Of a stretch of DNA of 64,000 nucleotides, positions 17,724-26,163 are shown piece after piece. Origin of the DNA: Leptolyngbya sp. SIOISBB (lineage in GTDB: Bacteria; Cyanobacteriota; Cyanobacteriia; Phormidesmidales; Phormidesmidaceae); assembly GCA_010671905.1 (NCBI GenBank), contig JAAHII010000001.1, positions 5,890,001 to 5,954,000 of the forward strand, read 5' to 3'. The position numbers were made by a program, and so were the translations under genes. Each line of letters starts with the position of its first letter. Position 1 is the stretch's first letter. Under the pieces are notes generated by a model, which worked only from the letters and a program-made list of their open reading frames with translations, made no database searches and was not told where the DNA came from.

Positions 17724-17903
17724 AATGTTCTCTTGATGCTACCGATTTCGTCTGTTTGATCGATTTGCCGTCGCCACAAGAGCGCAGGCTTAGTCTCATC
17801 AGAATATTATTTTTAGATAACACTAATCTGCAATAAGTCAGTTTCATATTAGATAATGGATCTCTGAAATCGCTTATCCCATAAGGAAATCAGGGAAGGG
17901 TCA

Positions 17904-18449
17904 ATGATGACAATAGGCACTGCGCCAGAACAATCGGCTCCGGTAGCTGACCATGGTTCTCAGTTAGGGCATTGGCTAGAGGAATATAGTGAAATTGCGG
18001 CCATTTTGCCGGTGCTGGGTGGCTTGTTTGTCACCACGCAGTTACGCCTGCGCGGGGCCAGTGCTTTGGTGGTGAATCTGGCGATCGCCGCCGTCACCCG
18101 ACAGGTCATTGTGCAACTTAAAAAGCAGTCAGCGAGTGATTCGCCCACGGCACCAGCCGCCGCGACGAATGGCGCTCATCCCCCGGCCAAAGAGGAAGAC
18201 TACACCATCGTTCATTCCGTATCGGGGCGGATTCGTCTGCGGATTCCTCGGCTGCTGACCGATGCGCCCTTTGCTCAGCGTTTAGAGAAGCTGTTGCTCA
18301 TTCAAGACATTGTGAGTCAGGTGCGAATTAACCGCGCTGCGAGTTCCATTGCGATTCAATATGACGGAGCTGACCTCACCGAGTTGGAGCTGGGGATGCG
18401 GCTATTGCAAGTGTTAGAGCAGGCGGAACAAGATATCGTCACGGCCTAA
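17904..18449 (+). CDS. HMA-like domain protein, partner of the P-type ATPase
   Basis: 181 residues. The N-terminal ~75 residues hold a probable membrane hairpin (IAAILPVLGGLFVTTQLRL, ALVVNLAIAAVTRQVIV). After an Ala-rich linker comes a ferredoxin-like domain (IVHSVSGRIRLRIPRLL through AASSIAIQYD). The C-x-x-C metal site of classic HMA domains is missing. The ATPase 55 bp downstream begins with a homologous domain (IVHQVPGRLRVRTPRLG). The two genes probably form an operon and the small protein may be a regulatory or accessory subunit. Confidence 0.72.
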   Translation: MMTIGTAPEQSAPVADHGSQLGHWLEEYSEIAAILPVLGGLFVTTQLRLRGASALVVNLAIAAVTRQVIVQLKKQSASDSPTAPAAATNGAHPPAKEEDYTIVHSVSGRIRLRIPRLLTDAPFAQRLEKLLLIQDIVSQVRINRAASSIAIQYDGADLTELELGMRLLQVLEQAEQDIVTA

Positions 18450-18504
18450 CCTGATTGCCTAACAGTGCTTCTACATTGACGCTTCTATATTGACCGCAAA
18501 CCGT

Positions 18505-20751
18505 ATGACGCAATTTTCGATTCCGGCGATCGGGGCCGCTCCAGAGTCGGGCACCCTGAACTCAGTCCCTGCTGCATCCTGGAAAATCGTGCATCAGGTG
18601 CCAGGGCGTCTGCGGGTGCGGACTCCTAGGTTAGGTACCCAACGCCAATACTCAACTCAGCTCCAGAGTGGATTAGCCGCTCTGGCTGAGGTGCAGCAGG
18701 TGCGTCTCAATCTAGCGGCTCGGTCAGTTGTGATCCGTTACGCGCCTGCCGCTGCCTCAACGGTGTCGGCCCAACTCAGTCAACTGCTGGACGATTTAGA
18801 GGCGGTTGAGGCGAACCCCATTGTTCCGGTTGAGTCGGTCCGGTTGCAGATGCCGCCCGGTCGCGATCGGCTAACTACTCCTCCTGTCAAGGTCGCTTTA
18901 GACGAGCATGGCTCAGCGCTCCGATTGCCCCTATTAGCATCGGCTCTTGCCTTTGCCAGCCGGTGGCCGGGATGGCGACGGACGCGTCCCATGGCGGCGG
19001 TGACTCTGGCGATCGCCATCTGGCCGATTGCCCAGCGAGCTTGGCGTAGCCTCTGGCGCGATCGCCGCCTCAATATTGACTGTCTGGATTTCCTTGCCCT
19101 CAGTCTGAGTGCTTGGCAGGGCAGGCTATTGACTCCGGCATTGGTGATTACGCTCCATGAAATTGGCGATGCCATTCGCGATCAAACGGCTCGGGCGACG
19201 GAAGTGCGATCGTCGACGCTGGCGGATGCGATCGGTCGCTTTGCCTGGGTGCAGGGCGTCGAAGGGGAACTCCGGCAAGTGCCCAGCGACCAGGTGCAGC
19301 TGGGAGACCTTGTGGTGGTGCATCCGGGGGAGCAAATTCCGGTGGATGGCACGGTGTTGAGCGGGGAAGCAACCGTCGATCAGCAGGGGCTTACCGGAGA
19401 AGCAATGCCCATTGTGGCGCGGCCCGAGACCTATGTCTTTGCCTCCACTCTGGTGCGATCGGGACAGTTGACCCTCAAAGCCGCCCGGGTCGGCGACCAA
19501 ACGCGGGCAGCGGCGGGGCTGCGGCTGCTAGAGCAAGCGCCGGTCTACGATACCCGCATGGCGAACTACACCGAAAAGGTGGCCGATCGCCTGATCATTC
19601 CCTCTTTGCTGTTGGCCACGCTGGTATTGGGTCTTACTCGCGATCCCGCCCGCGCCGCCGCCATTCTCACCCTGGATTTTGTCACGGGCATTCGCGTGTC
19701 GATTCCCACGGCGTTTTTGGGCGCCCTGAACCACACGACCCGGCACGGCGTGCTGGTGCGCAGTGGCCGCACCCTCGAACAATTGGCCGAGGTGGATACC
19801 ATCGTTTTTGACAAAACCGGCACGCTGACCGAAGGCGCCCTCGTGATCGTCGCCATTTCCCCCTTGGCGCCGGACCTCTCCGCAGAACGGTTGCTACAGC
19901 TGGCAGCTTCTGCGGAGCAGCACTTAACTCATCCGGTGGCGGAGGCGATCGTGGCGCAGGCCCAAGCCCAAGGAATTCCGCTGCTGCCGCGAGATGACTG
20001 GGATTACAGTGTGGGGCTGGGGGTGACGGCCCGCATTGAGGGGCACACCATCACCGTAGGCAGCGAACGCTTTTTGCAGCAGCAAGCGGTGACGTGGAAC
20101 GGCTGGATCAATCCGCAAGCGGGGGCGTTATCACTCATCTATGTCGCCTGTGATGGCGAGTTTATCGGTACGCTGGGCTATACCGACCCCCTACGGCGAG
20201 AAAGCCCGAGGCTGATTCATCTCTTGCAGCAAGAATTTGGCCTGGAACTCCACTTGCTCACCGGAGACAACCCCCAACGCGCTGCCCAAGTGGCCCAAGA
20301 GTTGGGCATCCCCGATGACAAGGTCTATGCCGAAGCGTTTCCTGACCAAAAGGCCAAGATTGTACGCGATTTGCATCGTTCTGGGCGCACGGTCGCCTTT
20401 GTCGGTGATGGCTTGAATGATTCGGTGGCGCTGGCCTATGCCGATGTCTCGGTGTCCTTTGAACGGGGAGCTGATGTGGCCCGCGAGACTGCCGATGTGG
20501 TGCTGATGAATAATGACTTGTTGGAACTGTTGGAGGCGATCGCGATCGCTCGCCAAACCCGCGATCTGATCGAACAAAACATCGCCCTCGTCGTCGTCCC
20601 GAACTTGGTTGCCCTGGGACTAGCCACCACCGCTGGGCTGAGTCCCCTGATTGCCACGGTGATTCACAATGGGTCCGCGATCGCCGCTGGCCTCAACAGC
20701 CTTCGCCCCCTCGTCCAACACGAGTTCACCCCTAATCTAGTGATTGACTGA
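18505..20751 (+). CDS. P1B-like cation-translocating P-type ATPase
   Basis: About 748 residues. N-terminal HMA-like domain without Cys (about 25-100), two hydrophobic helices, actuator loop with LTGEAMPIV, phosphorylation site DKTGTLTEG (Asp ~435), nucleotide-binding domain with HP (THPVAEAI), hinge VGDGLNDSVALAYADV. The membrane motif that reads CPC/CPH in heavy-metal pumps is replaced by IRVSIPTA, so metal specificity is unclear. The ATG at 18505 was chosen over a TTG at 18490; neither has a good ribosome-binding site. Its last 76 bp recur as direct repeats across the next 31 kb, marking the gene as an insertion hotspot. Confidence 0.9.
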   Translation: MTQFSIPAIGAAPESGTLNSVPAASWKIVHQVPGRLRVRTPRLGTQRQYSTQLQSGLAALAEVQQVRLNLAARSVVIRYAPAAASTVSAQLSQLLDDLEAVEANPIVPVESVRLQMPPGRDRLTTPPVKVALDEHGSALRLPLLASALAFASRWPGWRRTRPMAAVTLAIAIWPIAQRAWRSLWRDRRLNIDCLDFLALSLSAWQGRLLTPALVITLHEIGDAIRDQTARATEVRSSTLADAIGRFAWVQGVEGELRQVPSDQVQLGDLVVVHPGEQIPVDGTVLSGEATVDQQGLTGEAMPIVARPETYVFASTLVRSGQLTLKAARVGDQTRAAAGLRLLEQAPVYDTRMANYTEKVADRLIIPSLLLATLVLGLTRDPARAAAILTLDFVTGIRVSIPTAFLGALNHTTRHGVLVRSGRTLEQLAEVDTIVFDKTGTLTEGALVIVAISPLAPDLSAERLLQLAASAEQHLTHPVAEAIVAQAQAQGIPLLPRDDWDYSVGLGVTARIEGHTITVGSERFLQQQAVTWNGWINPQAGALSLIYVACDGEFIGTLGYTDPLRRESPRLIHLLQQEFGLELHLLTGDNPQRAAQVAQELGIPDDKVYAEAFPDQKAKIVRDLHRSGRTVAFVGDGLNDSVALAYADVSVSFERGADVARETADVVLMNNDLLELLEAIAIARQTRDLIEQNIALVVVPNLVALGLATTAGLSPLIATVIHNGSAIAAGLNSLRPLVQHEFTPNLVID

Positions 20752-20752
20752 G
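20677..20752 (+). repeat. ATPase-tail repeat, copy 0 (functional 3' end of the gene)
   Basis: Encodes the final residues AIAAGLNSLRPLVQHE onward to the stop. Near-identical direct repeats occur at 21548, 24956, 29868, 38145 and 43570, and a decayed one at 51266. This copy is inside the intact gene and is taken as the original attachment site. Confidence 0.85.
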
Positions 20753-20849
20753 TCGCTGAATGAGATCGCAAAATGGAGTTGGGAGTAATCGCAGGCCCTG
20801 CGAGGTAAGGTAAATTAACCGCTGTGCATAGGTCACGGGAGCAAGCGAC

Positions 20850-21143
20850 GTGAAAACGCTGGAGGAAGTTAAGCAATGGCTCGTGCAGCATCAATCCGTG
20901 TTGCACGAGCGGTACCAGGTCAAAGAATTAGGAATTTTTGGCTCCTATGCCAGAGAGGAGCAGACCGAAACCAGCGATGTGGATGTGCTGGTGGAGTTTT
21001 CTAAAACACCTAGCCTGTTGAAGTTTGTCAATCTAGAGAATTACCTCACCGATAATCTGGGGATTAAGGTTGATCTGGTGCATAAAGCTGGGTTGAAACC
21101 ACGGATTGGCGATCGCATTTTGGCAGAGGTTGTTTACCTGTGA
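20850..21143 (+). CDS. mntA: MntA-type minimal nucleotidyltransferase (antitoxin)
   Basis: 97 residues, the full length for a minimal nucleotidyltransferase. The signature GSYAREEQ followed by SDVDVLVEF gives the G-S-x-D-x-D catalytic pattern that transfers nucleotides. In MntA-HepT systems this protein AMPylates and neutralises the HEPN RNase encoded next door. The start is GTG at 20850. The stop overlaps the next start by four bases (GTGA). It lies directly after the ATPase gene and before the first tail repeat, so it looks like the first inserted module. Confidence 0.85.
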   Translation: MKTLEEVKQWLVQHQSVLHERYQVKELGIFGSYAREEQTETSDVDVLVEFSKTPSLLKFVNLENYLTDNLGIKVDLVHKAGLKPRIGDRILAEVVYL

Positions 21144-21478
21144 GCCAACGCCAGATTCAGGATTATTTAGAAGATATTTTGGCTGCGATCGAGCATTTTA
21201 CAGCAGGGATTGGGTATGAAGCGTTTGCACAGAATTTAGAAAAGGTATTTGCGGTCTCCAGGGCGATAGAAATTATTGGTGAAGCAGTCAAGCGGATACC
21301 TGATTCTGTCAGGAGTCAATATCTTGATATTCCCTGGCGAGATATTGCTGGCATGCGGGATAAGCTGATTCACGACTATTTCAATACGGATGTAGAGATC
21401 ATTTGGGAAGCGGTGCTAGAAGATGTTCCCCGCTTGAAAGTTATGATCTCTAAGGTTTTAGAAGACTTTAAGGAATGA
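21140..21478 (+). CDS. hepT: HepT-type HEPN RNase toxin
   Basis: 112 residues, all-helical HEPN fold. The RNase motif R-x4-6-H is present as GMRDKLIHDYF, including the trailing Tyr that is AMPylated in characterised HepT. Upstream helix VSRAIEIIGEAVKRIP is typical. GTG start overlapping the mntA stop, so the pair is translationally coupled. Together they form a type VII-like toxin-antitoxin module; such modules can stabilise genomic islands, which fits the location. Confidence 0.86.
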   Translation: MSQRQIQDYLEDILAAIEHFTAGIGYEAFAQNLEKVFAVSRAIEIIGEAVKRIPDSVRSQYLDIPWRDIAGMRDKLIHDYFNTDVEIIWEAVLEDVPRLKVMISKVLEDFKE

Positions 21479-21547
21479 TTTTGATATCCATTTTGTGGCA
21501 ATGGTAAAACAGCGAATGCTCATGAATGGGAGAAGTCACTCTTTTTC

Positions 21548-21617
21548 GCGACTGGCCTCAACAGCTTCCGCCCCCTCGTCCAACATGAGTTCACCCCTAA
21601 CTTGGTGATTGATTAAG
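21548..21617 (+). repeat. ATPase-tail repeat, copy 1
   Basis: Matches the last ~70 bp of the ATPase gene: ACTGGCCTCAACAGC, GTTCACCCCTAA, GGTGATTGATTAAG. It is not joined to an ATPase gene and is non-coding. Unlike later copies, its upstream flank (21481-21547) does not match the shared module. Confidence 0.85.
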
Positions 21618-21689
21618 CCGATAGCTTTGAACTTTTGTGGCCAGGACATCTAAATCTGATGGCATCGTTGTGCGATAAGCGCATTCCAC

Positions 21690-21815
21690 ATAACAACCCA
21701 CCTGTAAATGGGTTCAGAAGCCATCGAAAACCTTATATAGAAAGCGACCCAATGACTTTGAGAGGCCATCATTCTAGGTGAAAAAATTCTCTCTAATAAG
21801 TCGTTGTGCAGCTTG
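21690..21815 (+). repeat. Conserved module after the tail repeat (copy 1)
   Basis: Begins CATTCCACATAACAACCCACC and contains AAATGGGTTCAGAAGCCATC and TCTCTCTAATAA. Closely related modules follow tail copies 2 and 3 (25105, 30128), with decayed forms at 38286 and 43715 and an orphan at 44766. It usually ends with a GTTRGGC-like heptamer and might be an attachment half-site or a promoter. Confidence 0.7.
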
Positions 21816-21911
21816 GGTTTTGGGTAAGGTGATATTGGCAACTCTTCTGTTTGTTGCAAAAGTTGAGTTAGCATAACCCTATGCAGGCAACTTGTGGCTA
21901 TTCTCAAGTTT

Positions 21912-23360
21912 ATGGTTCAAGAGGAAGACTCTCAGCAGAGCCTTGAAGTGGTTCGTGAACAAATATTTACACCAGAAACATTCTCCCCTCATTGGAACAG
22001 CAATCCAGTTGGCCTTTTAGATATTCCCCTTAACTTCCCCTATAGCTTAAAGGAGTGGGATAGAATCTTTGAAATATTGATTGGCTTACTTGACCACAAA
22101 GAACGCCAAATTTGGGATAGGGCAATTAATCAGTTAATCCACGCTCTAGAGATGGAGGCGTCACAGCACTCCAATTATGATGATTACAAACCAAGACCGA
22201 CTCATGAACGCTTGAAAAGCATCTTTGAAGCGATCACTGCCCAGACTTTAGAGAAACCTGAAATCTTTGCAATTTTCTGTTCTCGCTTTAAGTTCCTGGC
22301 AGAAAAATCACCTAATAATTATTTGATTCTTGAGTGGTTAGATGAGTTAACTGCTGTAGAAGATCGTCAGGCTCCTACACAGGAGGAGATCGTCGCGGCA
22401 AAAATCTTTTTGGGTGCTTATGATTCAACCTGGCAAGAAGTTGGCACAACTTTATTAGAACTACTAGACCATGCTGATACGAATATTCGAGCGTGTGCTG
22501 CCTATCAAATTGGCAAGTTTTGTAGCAAAGCTATCTCCAGTAGAGAGGATGTTTGGGAATGGAGGTGCGATGATAAGAAATATGTGCAAGATAAACAAGC
22601 AGTTGTGGGGATGCCGCCTCTTGAGGCAATGATGCAGCTGATTCGCGGCAAGGAACTTGAGCGCCCAGGGGTTGCAGGTGCGTTCTGGGGTGTGATCCCG
22701 AAAAAAGGGATTGATGCCAAAGAATGGCTGCTAGATGTATTAGAGCATTCGCAAGAACCAGAACCTTATATTCCCTACTTCCCTTGCGATTTAGCCTTTG
22801 ATGCTCATGAACGGTTCAGTCGGGATGCGGATGCAGTACGTCGTCTGATAGATATGGGACGTGCAGGGCTGGCGCTGGGTACTGCAACTGATGAGCCTTG
22901 TAAAGTGGCAACCCTTGAACCTGTGTTGATTGAGTTGGGTCACTATGATGACGCTGAAATCACTCGGATCGCATCTTGGCAGCTTGCCTATTACTACCAC
23001 TACTTACACCCATGCGGCGAGAAACTGAAATATGTTGAATTGCTTAAGTTGTCAGAGATTGATTTATTCTTGCTGTTCAGGCAAGAACATGAACTTGAGC
23101 CTCCTTATGCAGTCGTGATCTATTCAGGAACCAATCAGAAATTGAGCCGAGCACTTGCTCAAAGCTGGGTAGATAAGATTTTTTCAGAAGTAGTTAGAGG
23201 CGAGCCGAAGAAGGACTTGCCACGAGGAAATAGCCACAGGTATCAGCGAGGGTATGTTGACTACCATACGTCTACACCCAATGCGAACTCCAATCTGATC
23301 GAGAATGTCATTATTGGCTATCGTTCCAAATTTCCATGGAATCCCAAACAGTTTCTATAA
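21912..23360 (+). CDS. Large hypothetical protein, HEAT-like, integron-type cassette
   Basis: About 482 residues, not recognised as a named family. The sequence is rich in amphipathic helices (IFEILIGLLDHKERQIWDRAI, VGTTLLELLDHADTNIRACAAYQIG), suggesting a HEAT/ARM-like solenoid. There is no signal peptide or membrane segment. The start is uncertain: ATG at 21912 or GTG at 21894, neither with a ribosome-binding site. The stop codon overlaps the start of an attC-like site (23355), the usual arrangement of an integron cassette. Confidence 0.65.
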   Translation: MVQEEDSQQSLEVVREQIFTPETFSPHWNSNPVGLLDIPLNFPYSLKEWDRIFEILIGLLDHKERQIWDRAINQLIHALEMEASQHSNYDDYKPRPTHERLKSIFEAITAQTLEKPEIFAIFCSRFKFLAEKSPNNYLILEWLDELTAVEDRQAPTQEEIVAAKIFLGAYDSTWQEVGTTLLELLDHADTNIRACAAYQIGKFCSKAISSREDVWEWRCDDKKYVQDKQAVVGMPPLEAMMQLIRGKELERPGVAGAFWGVIPKKGIDAKEWLLDVLEHSQEPEPYIPYFPCDLAFDAHERFSRDADAVRRLIDMGRAGLALGTATDEPCKVATLEPVLIELGHYDDAEITRIASWQLAYYYHYLHPCGEKLKYVELLKLSEIDLFLLFRQEHELEPPYAVVIYSGTNQKLSRALAQSWVDKIFSEVVRGEPKKDLPRGNSHRYQRGYVDYHTSTPNANSNLIENVIIGYRSKFPWNPKQFL

Positions 23361-23449
23361 CAACAGCACAACACGACGTCGGAGCGGACATTCGAGATTC
23401 TGTTAGGGAGTTCAAAACTATCTGTTGCCGCTCAGCTGTGCAGTTATGA
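23355..23449 (+). repeat. attC-like recombination site 1
   Basis: Left box CTATAAC contains the stop codon of the preceding gene; right box GTTATGA. Inner arms GCACA plus GGAGCGG pair with CCGCTC plus TGTGC. Length about 95 bp. Confidence 0.6.
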
Positions 23450-23461
23450 GTTAAGGAACTA

Positions 23462-23784
23462 ATGAATCTCCTCTCCGTATGCAGCAAGAACAAATTAAGG
23501 AGTCCTACTGGGGAGGCGATCTTCTCACAGTATGAAGGTATTAATGCAATCAGTGCAGGAACTAATTCAGATGCAGAAACACCTGTTTCAGGAGACTTAA
23601 TTGAATGGGCAGATATTATATTTGTAATGGAAAAGTCTCATCGCAAAAGATATCGAACAAATTTTCTCCACTACTGAAAAATAAACAATTGGTTTGCCTG
23701 GGGATTCCCGACAACTATAAATTTATGCAACCAGAGCTAATACAGATATTGGAATCGAAGGTGAAGGGGATTGTTGCAATCTAG
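23462..23784 (+). pseudogene. Low-molecular-weight protein tyrosine phosphatase-like, frameshifted
   Basis: The first part reads MNLLSVCSKNKLRSPTGEAI and then SAGTNSDAETPVS, ADIIFVMEKSHRKRYRTNF. This matches the short LMW-PTP-like family with C-S-K-N-K-x-R-S in place of the C-x5-R-S P-loop. A one-base loss in a TTTT run near 23665 shifts the frame. The other frame continues in family register: SPLLKNKQLVCLGIPDNYKF, then QPELIQILESKVKGI and a stop at 23784. A sequencing error in the homopolymer is possible. Followed by half of an attC-like site. Confidence 0.8.
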
Positions 23785-23793
23785 CCATTCAAC

Positions 23794-23822
23794 TCATAAC
23801 AATCGCATGCAGCCGGTTGGTT
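23794..23822 (+). repeat. Half of an attC-like site
   Basis: CATAACAATCGCATGCAGCC is a classical attC left end placed just after the phosphatase remnant. No matching right half was found before the next gene, so it is probably deleted or decayed. Confidence 0.4.
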
Positions 23823-23905
23823 GGAGTATACTTGAGCCAAATCAATGAGACAAACCAAATTGCTCGTAAGATTATTGAGGTGCCTTCCATAAGCATCCTG
23901 TAGCT

Positions 23906-24703
23906 ATGTCAAAGCAAAGGTTTTTAACAGATGTAGATGCTGAACTAGAAGCTCAAATACCTGGACTTTGCGAAAAATGGCGCTCAATTCAGCTTATAAC
24001 GCATCCTATTGATCATGCTAAGGCCGCTGAAATTATTAAAACTGCCTACATCCTTAATGGATATAAAGAACCTGAAATTGTTTTTTATAGCAACCCTTTA
24101 CAGGCAATTCAAACTATCAGTACTATCGATGATGCTCGAAGCTATCTGGGGCGAGACGTTCATATAAAGTTCCTCAAGCGGGTACTTGATTATCTTCAGC
24201 ACTTAATAGAACGACAACTTGACAAGCAGCTTTTTACTAGATTACGAAATCAAACACTTTGGTCCCAAGTACCTTATGAACCAGAAAAGTGTAATTCAGT
24301 CCCCCTCTACTTCCCTGATACTGTCTTGAGGTGTCTTGAAAGTCAGCTAGTTTATGATTTAGAAAAGTTAAATCCTGAACTAGAATACGCTGATATTCGT
24401 TACTTTACTCATTGCCTTTCAAGACCGGCAGAATGGGCAAGTTGGGCGTGCTTGTTTGATTTTGGTATCTCTGTGTTGCAATTGAGCCACGATAAGAAAA
24501 AGTGGCAACTTCTTCAAGAATTAATTTGTGAGACTGGGTTTCTGTTTCAATATGAACGAGTGTGTATTGCCTGTGAGCGTCCTAGTCATCTGTCTTTTGA
24601 TCAGGATAATTTGCTCCATGCTGAGGAGCAACCAGCATTACAATTTTCTGATGGTTGTGGCGTTTATGCTAATCACGGCAAATTTTCCTTTAGTATGGGG
24701 TGA
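23906..24703 (+). CDS. DUF6745-type hypothetical protein
   Basis: 265 residues. The C-terminus LHAEEQPALQFSDGCGVYANHG matches the repeat-like ending seen in DUF6745 proteins (E-x-P-A-x-x-F-x-D-G-x-x-x-Y-x-x-H-G). The N-terminal helix EKWRSIQLITHPIDHAKA and KEPEIVFYSNPLQAI also fit that family, which is common in cyanobacteria and often lies in variable regions. No function is established. No membrane segment. It forms a cassette with the attC-like site at 24731. Confidence 0.7.
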   Translation: MSKQRFLTDVDAELEAQIPGLCEKWRSIQLITHPIDHAKAAEIIKTAYILNGYKEPEIVFYSNPLQAIQTISTIDDARSYLGRDVHIKFLKRVLDYLQHLIERQLDKQLFTRLRNQTLWSQVPYEPEKCNSVPLYFPDTVLRCLESQLVYDLEKLNPELEYADIRYFTHCLSRPAEWASWACLFDFGISVLQLSHDKKKWQLLQELICETGFLFQYERVCIACERPSHLSFDQDNLLHAEEQPALQFSDGCGVYANHGKFSFSMG

Positions 24704-24730
24704 TATCCAGAGTGACAGGTGAAATACGCC

Positions 24731-24818
24731 CCATAACAATCTGCTTGCACGTCGACCGTATAGAAGTGGTTGGTTAAAAGCGAAAGTTTCTGGCGGTGTA
24801 TGAAGCGGAACGTTAGTA
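24731..24818 (+). repeat. attC-like recombination site 2
   Basis: Left box CCATAAC, right box GTTAGTA. Inner arm CTGCTTGCACG with GACCG pairs loosely with CGGTGTATGAAGCGG. The right box runs directly into the module preceding tail copy 2. Confidence 0.5.
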
Positions 24819-25031
24819 GGCTTGTCATAGGAACATAATGATCGCCCTTGCGTTTGGCTCAGCAAAAAGTTGCCGTTCCGCGATCGCTCCTGAACTCAAA
24901 CTAGAGTAAAACTAGAGTTGCAGAAAGGTGTGCCATAACTCCACAACGTGAGGCCGCGATCGCGGCGGGCCTCAACAGCCTCCACCCCCTAGTCGAACAC
25001 GAATTCACGCCGAATCTGGTGATTGATTAAG
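24819..25031 (+). repeat. Composite repeat: upstream module plus ATPase-tail copy 2
   Basis: The module CATAGGAACATAATGATCGCC, then AAACTAGAGTTGCAG and CATAACTCCACAAC, leads into the 76-bp ATPase tail at 24956-25031 (CTCAACAGCCTCCACCCCC, GAATCTGGTGATTGATTAAG). The tail is a direct repeat of the ATPase 3' end. Confidence 0.85.
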
Positions 25032-25104
25032 GCGATCGCTCTCACGCTTAGCGACACAGAGTAACTCGTCAGATACTAGACTCTTGCAAAGAGTGAGTCA
25101 CCAT

Positions 25105-25240
25105 TCCACATAACACGCCGCCTGCGAATGGGTTCAAAAGCCATCGAAAGCTTTATGTGCCAGATGTCTCATTGGCTTTGAGAAGCCATCACAATATACG
25201 GAAACTTTCTGTCTAATAATAATTGTTAGACAGAAAGACA
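25105..25240 (+). repeat. Conserved module after the tail repeat (copy 2)
   Basis: CATTCCACATAACACGCC, AATGGGTTCAAAAGCCATCG, GAGAAGCCATCACAATAT and CTGTCTAATAATAATTGTTAG. The element AAGCCATC occurs twice in the unit. Confidence 0.7.
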
Positions 25241-25285
25241 GAAATAGTCTCTTTGAATCTGTCTCAAAGGACTTTAATAGAAAAC

Positions 25286-26020
25286 TTACAAAATGCCCCC
25301 ATTGGCCTGGATATTTTGTCCCGTCAACCAATGGGCATCATCACTGACCAAAAAAGCCACGACATTTGCTACATCATCAGGTTGCCCTAGTCGTCCCAGC
25401 GGTGTTTGCTGAATCAATTGATCTACAGCTTCTTGAGGCATAATTAGGCCGTCAGTATTTGTTACACCTGGGGAAACTACATTCACCGTCACCTGGCGAT
25501 GGCCAATTTCCTTGGCGAGGGCAAAGGCAAAGCGTTCACCTGCTGCTTTACTTGCTGCATAGATGCCACCAGCTGATATAGGCATCATTGTGCCGCCCGT
25601 GGAAAACTGCACAATGCGTCCACCATCTTTGATACGCTTTGCGGCTTCTTGCAAGATGTACATCGCGCCTCTAGCGTTCACTGAAAATACTTTGTCAAAA
25701 TCCTCATCGGTTAATTCAGTATGTGGCTTAAACACCGATGCTCCAGCTACATTCACAACGATGTCGATCGCCCCCAACTGCTGTTCTGCGGTCTCAAATA
25801 AGTGTCGCACATCTCTTTGGTTTGCCACGCTACCTTGAGCCACAATCGCCTGTCCCCCTGCGGCGGTGATTTCTTGCACCACTGCCTCAGCCTTTTCGGG
25901 CGAAGAGACATAGTTCACCACTACGGCGGCTCCCTCGCGGCTAAGCCGTTTGGCCACAGCTCGCCCAATCCCCCGAGATGAAGCGGTCACCACGGCCACT
26001 TTGCCAGTCAGTTTTCCCAT
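25286..26020 (-). CDS. Short-chain dehydrogenase/reductase (SDR)
   Basis: 244 residues, the classical SDR length. Cofactor motif TASSRGIGRA, NVAG (NNAG-like), catalytic Y-x3-K as YAASK, with upstream Ser in FSTGGTMMP. The second strand ends VVNYVSS, suggesting NADP(H) preference. The start is the ATG at 26020 because GGAGG lies 9 bp upstream and MGKLTGKVAVVTA is the usual opening. Divergent from a LysR gene 143 bp away, which probably controls it. Substrate unknown. Confidence 0.92.
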   Translation of the reverse strand: MGKLTGKVAVVTASSRGIGRAVAKRLSREGAAVVVNYVSSPEKAEAVVQEITAAGGQAIVAQGSVANQRDVRHLFETAEQQLGAIDIVVNVAGASVFKPHTELTDEDFDKVFSVNARGAMYILQEAAKRIKDGGRIVQFSTGGTMMPISAGGIYAASKAAGERFAFALAKEIGHRQVTVNVVSPGVTNTDGLIMPQEAVDQLIQQTPLGRLGQPDDVANVVAFLVSDDAHWLTGQNIQANGGIL

Positions 26021-26163
26021 TGTCTTAGTCCTCCGTAGACCTCTGTTGTTGATAGTTCTACGGTAGATTGTTGTCTCAAAAAGATTAAGAGGGCTTCCTG
26101 GAAAAGATTGTTCCATACGAGCAACAATAAAGAACGTCATCTCGGGCAATCGGCAACAGCATC

